From: Zobellia nedashkovskayae
GTDB lineage: Bacteria; Bacteroidota; Bacteroidia; Flavobacteriales; Flavobacteriaceae
Assembly: GCF_015330125.1 (NCBI RefSeq)
Contig: NZ_JADDXR010000002.1
Span: forward strand, 2,430,685 to 2,494,684
Length of the DNA stretch: 64,000 nucleotides
Reading direction: 5' to 3'
Shown: one piece after another, positions 58,242 to 64,000 of the stretch
Position numbering within the stretch: position 1 is the first letter of the stretch
How the letters are laid out: the number at the start of each line of letters is the position of its first letter
Notes under the pieces: generated by a model
Database searches by the model: none
Seen by the model: the letters and a program-made list of their open reading frames with translations, nothing else
Told to the model about the DNA's origin: nothing
Made by a program: the position numbers and the translations under genes

Positions 58242-59309
58242 TTATAAGGTATTTACATTATTTAAATCTTCGAAAGCTTTTTTCAAACGCTCTACAAAAG
58301 TATTTTCTCCTGCACGTAACCAAACTCTTGGATCGTAGAATTTTTTGTTAGGTTCATCAGCACCTTTTGGGTTACCAATTTGGGTTTGAAGGTAGTCTTT
58401 GTTGTCTTGAACATAATCACGAACACCAGCTAAAAATGCGTACTGTAAATCAGTGTCAATATTCATTTTAATAACTCCGTAGCTAATGCCTTCTCTGATT
58501 TCTTCAACTGTAGAGCCTGAACCTCCGTGAAAAACAAAATCGATATGATTGTGCTCTACATTGTATTTTTTAGAAATATATTCTTGAGAATTTTTTAAGA
58601 TTTTTGGAGTCAACTTTACGTTACCTGGCTTATATACACCATGAACATTACCAAAAGCAGCTGCAATTGTAAATCTTGGGCTTACTTTTGAAAGTTCTTC
58701 ATAAGCGTAAGCTACTTCTTCTGGTTGTGTGTATAATTTAGAATCGTCAACATCAGAGTTGTCAACGCCATCTTCTTCACCACCTGTAATACCAAGTTCG
58801 ATCTCTAACGTCATGTTCATTTTGCTCATGCGCTCCAAGTAACCTTTACAGATTTCGATGTTTTCTTCAAGAGGCTCTTCCGAAAGATCGATCATGTGTG
58901 AGCTGTAAAGAGGTTTTCCAGTCTCGGCAAAATGCTTTTCACTAGCATCTAATAGTCCGTCTATCCAAGGCAATAATTTTTTAGCACAGTGGTCTGTATG
59001 AAGAATTACAGTAGCACCATAAGCTTCTGCTAATTGGTGTACATGTTTTGCACCTGCTACGGCACCAAGAACAGCTGCTTTTTGACCATCGTTAGATAGA
59101 CCTTTACCAGCGTTAAACTGAGCACCGCCATTAGAAAATTGAATAATTACAGGAGCATTTAAGCTTGCTGCTGTTTCTAGGACACCGTTAATTGTGTCAG
59201 AACCAATAACGTTTACTGCTGGAAGAGCGAACCCCTTTTCTTTAGCATAGTTAAAGATTGCTTGTACTTCGTCACCTGTTGCGACACCTGGTTTTATACT
59301 GTGAGCCAT
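58242..59309 (-). CDS. fbaA: Class II fructose-bisphosphate aldolase
   Basis: A zinc-dependent aldolase of glycolysis and gluconeogenesis. 355 residues with the zinc-binding HTDHCAKK, the LEIELGITGGEEDGVDN loop, GNVHGVYKPGNVKL, FVFHGGSGSTVEEI and GVIKMNIDTDLQ. This is the class IIA (E. coli Fba-like) form. It is the first gene of the operon; accD follows 41 nt after its stop. Confidence 0.97.
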   Translation of the reverse strand: MAHSIKPGVATGDEVQAIFNYAKEKGFALPAVNVIGSDTINGVLETAASLNAPVIIQFSNGGAQFNAGKGLSNDGQKAAVLGAVAGAKHVHQLAEAYGATVILHTDHCAKKLLPWIDGLLDASEKHFAETGKPLYSSHMIDLSEEPLEENIEICKGYLERMSKMNMTLEIELGITGGEEDGVDNSDVDDSKLYTQPEEVAYAYEELSKVSPRFTIAAAFGNVHGVYKPGNVKLTPKILKNSQEYISKKYNVEHNHIDFVFHGGSGSTVEEIREGISYGVIKMNIDTDLQYAFLAGVRDYVQDNKDYLQTQIGNPKGADEPNKKFYDPRVWLRAGENTFVERLKKAFEDLNNVNTL

Positions 59310-59349
59310 AATGTTTGTGGTCTAAATTATATGTGAAAAATCAATAGAA

Positions 59350-59379
59350 CAAATGTAATAAAATAAATAGGTCTAAAAA
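59350..59379 (-). promoter_or_regulatory. Candidate promoter of fbaA-accD
   Basis: On the minus strand TACATTTG matches TAnnTTTG, with TTT (one mismatch to TTG) 19 nt upstream. The transcript would begin about 35 nt before the fbaA ATG. Confidence 0.5.
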
Positions 59380-59491
59380 GATTGGTGTTTATAAGTTTAT
59401 GAAGTTTGTGGCTTAATATTGTTATAAAACGGGTGTTTTAGAGCCATATTCTTTGTAGGACTTAAGTGCGTTTGGGTTTCTAACCCTTGAA

Positions 59492-62104
59492 TTAAAAAGG
59501 GTAGTTAATACCAATTTGTAAAACCGAGTTAGCAAAATTATAGTCCCTGAACCATCTTTTTGAGATTTCTTCAGCGGGATTGTAAGTTTTAAAACCTAAA
59601 TCTGCACGTAATACAAAATAAGTGAAATCGTATCGGAGTCCAAAACCGGTGCCTAAGGCAATATCTTCAAGTGATTTTAAGCTTGTAAAAGTAGCTTCTG
59701 GGTCTTCTACATTATCAAAAACGTTCCAAATATTTCCTGCATCGGCAAAAAAGGCACCTTTAAGGTTCCCTATTACAGGAAAACGATATTCTAGGTTGAG
59801 GCTTATTTTTAGGTTTGCTTCATTAAAGTCATTGATGGCGTCTGTACGTCCCGGTCCAAGTGAATAGGGAGACCAGGCCCTAATATCGTTAGCGCCGCCT
59901 GCAAAGTAACTACGAACAAACGGAATGTTATCTGAGTTTCCATAAGGAATGGCAATACCAAAAAAGCTTCTAAACGCCAAAACGTTGGTTCTTGAAGTGG
60001 CCCAGTATTTTACGTAGTCAAATTCTGTTTTAATATATTGGCTATAAGGAACGCTGAAAACCAATTCATCTTCATCGGCATCTGTGTTAAACGGGATTAC
60101 TTTTGAAAGTAACGATAATGCATTACCGGCACTTTCTAGCTTAAATCGGAATTGGAAGAAATTATTATCTGTAAGACCTTTCCGATTGTTTAGGTTAAAG
60201 GTATAGTTACTGGCAAAGATTAGGTTGTCTTCGGTAAGACGCTCCCTTCTTTCTTCAATACGGCTTACGGTTTGGTATTCATCTGTAGTGCTGGGAACCG
60301 TTCTTGAAAGGATAGCTTCGGTAAAATTTGTAGTTCCTGTCGGAATACGAAGGCTAGGGTCTTCAGAGTCTTCAGTAGTTTCAAAATAACTTGTTAGCTC
60401 AGGATAGAGAACAGTATCATTATAGCTATCAAAATTATCGGCAACATCATCTAGCTGGCTGAAAGAGTTTCCATAGACATTAAAAAACCGATCTGGGTTC
60501 ACATTTCTAACAAACTGAATATTTAGCAACTCAACATCATGCTTTATAAAATCAGAAGGAACCCAGTTATAACCTAAAACGGTATTGAAAGCCTGTTTGT
60601 CTAAACCTATATTTTTTTGGAAACTTGTACCAATAGAAATACGTGTTCTAGGTAAGGTATAGCTGGGTATGAATTTATTAGTGTTAATAAAGGGTAACCA
60701 GATTCTAGGTATATCCAAAGTAAGGTCCGCACCAAATTCTTGAATATTAAAAAACCGGTTATCTATTATACTTGGGTCATTAGATGAGCCAATGCTTAGT
60801 CTACCTGATAGATTTAAATTTTCAGCTCCGCCAAACAGATTTCTTGCTTGTAATGATGGACTTAATGCTAGTCCAAATTGTTGAATGTTAGAACGCGTAA
60901 CTTCAAAAGATGTTCCTAGGGAATATTTTGGCCTGGCTGCCAAATAGATATTAGCATCCAAAGTAGCGGAACTGTCGTTAGGAGTTGATGTGATTGTAGG
61001 ATATTTAAAAACACCCAAGTTGGTTATCTGTCTGTAGGTACGCGTACGATCTATATCTTTATAAATACTGTCTTTTTCATAAAACACGGCATTGGCCAAA
61101 GTCTTAGGTTTAAATCTTAATTTATTTCTATAATAGATGGTATAGTCTCCATAGCTAATAAATTTCTGTTCGCTATCGTCTTCATTGTATAGGAAATCTG
61201 TATAAATATTGATCTTGTCAAACCTGTACACCTTGTATTCAGAACTGGTTACTGCGCTATCTCCTCGTTTTTTGAAATCATCTATGTTCAGCTCAATGTT
61301 CATTTTTTGATCATTGGCCAGTTTGGTAGTATCCGTGGCGATGTCGTAAGAAATAGAGCTTTCTTGAAAATTATAAATACCCGAGTTTCTGAAAATATTA
61401 CTCAAGCGCTCTCTTTCACTTGCAAATTTGGAAAGGTCAAATTGCTCTCCATCTTGAACAAATGCTTCGCTTTTATGAAGCGTGTAGATAGAATCTATGG
61501 CATTTGATGCTATTCTTTGTGATACCGAATCAATCATAAAAGGTTTGCCCAGATCTATTTTATAGGAAACAGAAGCTCTTCTTTTTTTTATTATGGTATC
61601 TATTTCATAGCTCGTGTTGTTATTAAAATAGCCTTTGCTGCCATAATAAGCACTCAGTCTTTCTAGAGTACGTTTTGTTTTTGTTGTATCTAGAGTAGAT
61701 GGAGCTTCGCCAATTTTTTTAAGCCATTCACTAAGACCGCTCACCAGAAAAGATTCTCCAAGACGGTCAACTTGTTTTTTAGAAAGGAAGTTAATGAGTT
61801 TTCGTTCGCGTTTTTCATTTCGGTCTAACCAGGCGTTGTATGAAGAATCGGGATTCTTTTTAGCAAGGTTGTATAGATTTAGTCGCAATGGGTAGCCCAA
61901 AATTGTGGTATTGGGTTCTTGAACGATTAGGCTTTCTATGTCTTCGTTCTTTACTTCTGCACTATCCGCGTAGATGGTATTTTTTTTAAGCAAGAATTCA
62001 TCTTCGCTAACCCGTTTAAGCGTGTTACACGAGTTGATTACCAGAACTACAAATAATAGGCTTATTTTAGCAGCGGTATTAATATAGCGTAACGTTTTGC
62101 CCAT
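59492..62104 (-). CDS. TamA/BamA-like outer membrane protein (POTRA plus Omp85 barrel), lipoprotein signal
   Basis: 870 residues from ATG 62104 (a TTG at 62113 would add three). The signal peptide ends LVINSC, so the protein may be lipidated. POTRA-like segments occupy about 35-330 (LSAYYGSKGYFNNN; TDFLYNEDDSE), and the last 450 residues form an Omp85 barrel with GGANDIRAWSPYSLGPGR and a C-terminal INYPF ending in Phe. The Omp85 family inserts or exports envelope proteins; the lipidated version with TamA-like domains is typical of Bacteroidota. It is divergent from the rRNA/tRNA methyltransferase. Confidence 0.88.
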   Translation of the reverse strand: MGKTLRYINTAAKISLLFVVLVINSCNTLKRVSEDEFLLKKNTIYADSAEVKNEDIESLIVQEPNTTILGYPLRLNLYNLAKKNPDSSYNAWLDRNEKRERKLINFLSKKQVDRLGESFLVSGLSEWLKKIGEAPSTLDTTKTKRTLERLSAYYGSKGYFNNNTSYEIDTIIKKRRASVSYKIDLGKPFMIDSVSQRIASNAIDSIYTLHKSEAFVQDGEQFDLSKFASERERLSNIFRNSGIYNFQESSISYDIATDTTKLANDQKMNIELNIDDFKKRGDSAVTSSEYKVYRFDKINIYTDFLYNEDDSEQKFISYGDYTIYYRNKLRFKPKTLANAVFYEKDSIYKDIDRTRTYRQITNLGVFKYPTITSTPNDSSATLDANIYLAARPKYSLGTSFEVTRSNIQQFGLALSPSLQARNLFGGAENLNLSGRLSIGSSNDPSIIDNRFFNIQEFGADLTLDIPRIWLPFINTNKFIPSYTLPRTRISIGTSFQKNIGLDKQAFNTVLGYNWVPSDFIKHDVELLNIQFVRNVNPDRFFNVYGNSFSQLDDVADNFDSYNDTVLYPELTSYFETTEDSEDPSLRIPTGTTNFTEAILSRTVPSTTDEYQTVSRIEERRERLTEDNLIFASNYTFNLNNRKGLTDNNFFQFRFKLESAGNALSLLSKVIPFNTDADEDELVFSVPYSQYIKTEFDYVKYWATSRTNVLAFRSFFGIAIPYGNSDNIPFVRSYFAGGANDIRAWSPYSLGPGRTDAINDFNEANLKISLNLEYRFPVIGNLKGAFFADAGNIWNVFDNVEDPEATFTSLKSLEDIALGTGFGLRYDFTYFVLRADLGFKTYNPAEEISKRWFRDYNFANSVLQIGINYPF

Positions 62105-62288
62105 AGAGATCAAAAATACATTGATTTCATTTAAACTTTTTTATTTGAAGCTTAAAATATAAGTTTTTCTAAGGGGATGAGCCATTTTGTGTGATCCGGA
62201 GAGCTTATTTTTCCAATGTAAGTTGAATGATAGGGGTAAATTAACATTTTTGTACGAATAAAAATCATTGATAGAAGTATAGATTGCT

Positions 62289-63011
62289 ATGGTTTCAAAA
62301 AATCAAATCAAACTTGTAAAAAGTCTACATCAAAAAAAGTACCGAAATCTTCATAATCTTTTCGTGGCAGAAGGAATAAAGGTTGTTCGGGAGCTAGTTA
62401 ACTCTGATTTTAAGGTGAATACTATATTCAGTTCAGATGCGGAAATAAATTTAGGTACTACTGATATTATAGAGCATGTTAGCGAAGCCGAGCTCAAAAA
62501 AATGAGTGCGCTTACCGCGCCTAATAAAATTATAGGCGTGTTTGAGATTCCTGAAACCAGAAAGCCAAATTTTGATGGGTGGGTAGTTGTGTTAGATGAT
62601 ATTCGTGACCCGGGAAACCTAGGTACTATAATTAGGTTGTGTGATTGGTTTGGAATTGAACATTTGGTTTGTTCTTCCAATACGGTAGATTGTTATAATC
62701 CTAAAACACTACAAGCTACAATGGGCTCAATTTCACGAGTAAATATGGGTTATACAGATTTACAAACCTTTTTGAAGAATGCTCCAGTTTCAGTTTTTGG
62801 TGCTTTTATGGAAGGTGATGTAGTATATGGCGCAACGGTACCTAAAACCGGAATATTGGTGATGGGTAATGAGGCCAATGGCATTTCGGAAGAAGTAGAA
62901 GCTTTAGTGACTCAAAAAATTAGCATTCCACAGTTCGGGGAAAGTACAACTGAGAGCCTTAACGTGGCTACAGCTACCGCTATTTTGTTAAACGAAATTA
63001 GACGAAGCTAG
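62289..63011 (+). CDS. TrmH/SpoU family RNA 2'-O-methyltransferase
   Basis: A SPOUT methyltransferase of 240 residues. An N-terminal L30e-like substrate domain (KNQIKLVKSLHQKKYRNLHNLFVAEGI) precedes the knot with DDIRDPGNLGTIIRLCDWFG, VMGNEANGIS and SLNVATATAILLNEI. It acts on rRNA or tRNA; the exact site cannot be stated. It is convergent with porT, with 6 bp between stops. Confidence 0.93.
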   Translation: MVSKNQIKLVKSLHQKKYRNLHNLFVAEGIKVVRELVNSDFKVNTIFSSDAEINLGTTDIIEHVSEAELKKMSALTAPNKIIGVFEIPETRKPNFDGWVVVLDDIRDPGNLGTIIRLCDWFGIEHLVCSSNTVDCYNPKTLQATMGSISRVNMGYTDLQTFLKNAPVSVFGAFMEGDVVYGATVPKTGILVMGNEANGISEEVEALVTQKISIPQFGESTTESLNVATATAILLNEIRRS

Positions 63012-63017
63012 ATAGCT

Positions 63018-63737
63018 TTACTCAAAAGTAAAGTTAATGAAAAGCCCTCTGGTCTTCATCGACTCTATGTTTCCTGTCCATTGACTATTGGGGTCATTGT
63101 CTCGCACAATCTCGTCAGTCAATCCAAATACTCCACGAATAGAAGGAGTGAATTTGAAATACTCTAGATAGAAATCTATTCCAAATCCTAGCTCGTAATT
63201 GTAAGACCATTTATTCATTCTAAAAGTACCACTACTGTTATCGTCCAGACTCTTTTCGTTACTTCCAAGATTAAGAGAGGCAGATGGGCCGGCCACTAAA
63301 AAGGGTTTAAAATTACCGTAACGGCGTGTCCCTATTTTCAGCAAGATTGGAAAATTAATATAAGTAGATTTTACTTCAGTGATAGCATTTCTTTCCCCTT
63401 CTTCTGTGGCTTCAAAACCTGGGAAACCTAAAGTACGAGCGTTGTAATACAATCCAGGTTCAAAACGTACATCCAGAAATTCATTCAGACGTAGTTCGCC
63501 AATAAGACCTACATTAAAACCTGTAGATTCTAAAACTTGGATATCAGTATTTTGGTTGCCTTGGTCTTGCTTATAATCAAACTTAAAACCGTATCTGTTA
63601 AAGCCCAAAAAATAACCGTAGTTCAGTAATTTTTTATCCTTGTTCTCAATATTTAGAACGGGGTTTGGGTTAAATTGGGCATTGGCCGGTAGGGATAGGA
63701 ATAAAATACCTCCCAAAAGCAAAAAAAATCTTTTCAT
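63018..63737 (-). CDS. porT: PorT family outer membrane beta-barrel protein (type IX secretion)
   Basis: 239 residues with a signal peptide (MKRFFLLLGGILFLSLPANA) and an eight-stranded barrel pattern ending in FINFTFE. Together with its place immediately downstream of ubiE, a pairing conserved in Bacteroidota, this points to PorT, a component needed for type IX secretion and gliding. The family resembles other OMP_b-brl_2 porins, so position is an important part of the call. Confidence 0.8.
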   Translation of the reverse strand: MKRFFLLLGGILFLSLPANAQFNPNPVLNIENKDKKLLNYGYFLGFNRYGFKFDYKQDQGNQNTDIQVLESTGFNVGLIGELRLNEFLDVRFEPGLYYNARTLGFPGFEATEEGERNAITEVKSTYINFPILLKIGTRRYGNFKPFLVAGPSASLNLGSNEKSLDDNSSGTFRMNKWSYNYELGFGIDFYLEYFKFTPSIRGVFGLTDEIVRDNDPNSQWTGNIESMKTRGLFINFTFE

Positions 63738-63816
63738 TCAAAAAAATATTATCCGTTCGCTTTTTTTATTGAAAAATGTCGAACCGCTATTCTTATTAGC
63801 TTTATCGGCTGTGAAA

Positions 63817-64000
63817 TTATTTAGTAGCAACATATATAGATGCAACCCCAAATGTTTGAGGCTTGTTCTCTACCTCTATAAACCCGATTTTACGTAAAAT
63901 ATTGTTGAAGGCATTTCCATGGGGGAAAACAGATGCCGATTCGCTTAAATACGTATAAGCAGATTTGTCTTTGGAAAATAGTTTTCCAATGGCAGGCAAC
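63817..64000 (-). CDS. ubiE: Demethylmenaquinone methyltransferase UbiE/MenG, C-terminal end (partial)
   Basis: Only the last 60 or so residues are visible, reading [20 protein letters not shown] then [21 protein letters not shown] and IYVATK, the conserved end of UbiE. The enzyme makes menaquinone, the quinol substrate of the cytochrome bd oxidase encoded in this window. The gene runs off the right-hand edge. porT starts 79 bp after its stop codon. Confidence 0.93.
   Translation of the reverse strand, partial: LPAIGKLFSKDKSAYTYLSESASVFPHGNAFNNILRKIGFIEVENKPQTFGVASIYVATK

Overview
The window comes from the chromosome of a member of the Bacteroidota, almost certainly a marine-type Flavobacteriaceae (Maribacter/Zobellia/Cellulophaga-like; the genus is a guess). 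The evidence is an AT-rich base composition, gliding genes gldB and gldC, a ubiE-porT pair (type IX secretion), a 287-residue RpoD without region 1.1, TonB receptors with a carboxypeptidase-regulatory N-domain, many lipoproteins, and promoter boxes matching the Bacteroidota consensus TTG-N17-23-TAnnTTTG. No insertion sequence, prophage, CRISPR array or rRNA operon was seen, and the region looks like stable core chromosome.

Layout. 1-8.7 kb: the end of a PQQ-type sugar dehydrogenase, dnaG, an orphan response regulator, nadE divergent from gldB-gldC, a B1 metallo-beta-lactamase/pirin pair, a small CxxC protein, and an alpha/beta hydrolase-engB pair. 8.9-25.1 kb: a long dcw (division and cell wall) cluster in the order mraZ, rsmH, ftsL, ftsI, murE, mraY, murD, ftsW, murG, murC, ftsQ, ftsA, ftsZ. 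It is preceded by a 10-bp-periodic triple repeat that looks like a MraZ operator, and followed by yqeY and a tRNA-Arg. 25.3-32 kb: a small membrane protein, dus, an unusual CBM48-lysine-rich-HhH fusion, a SPOR-type protein and a secreted GH3 glucosidase. 32-39.1 kb: cytochrome bd oxidase with a small membrane partner, a YHYH lipoprotein pair and katG, which together suggest handling of oxygen and peroxide. 39.7-44.7 kb: a Zn/Cd-type P1B ATPase, a TonB-dependent receptor and a PepSY-type membrane protein. 44.7-48 kb: a TPR histidine kinase/NarL-type regulator pair and a small secreted protein. 48-55.5 kb: ypdA-rpe, an adenosine/adenine deaminase, trmL, a VF530 protein, rpoD and rpsO-pnp. 55.8-64 kb: a tandem DUF302 lipoprotein, an fbaA-accD-lipoprotein operon, a TamA/BamA-like barrel, a TrmH methyltransferase, porT and the end of ubiE.

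How it fits together: one strand carries a near-complete peptidoglycan precursor and division operon with overlapping genes and many GTG starts. Around it lie replication (DnaG), transcription (RpoD), RNA turnover (PNPase) and surface functions (GldB/C, PorT, the TamA-like protein).

No wholly new multi-gene system is evident. The points most worth a second look are the MraZ-box array, the loss of all zinc-ribbon cysteines in both DnaG and AccD, an orphan response regulator with Glu at its phosphoacceptor site, the CBM48-HhH fusion protein, and a histidine kinase whose signal peptide lies upstream of any canonical start codon.
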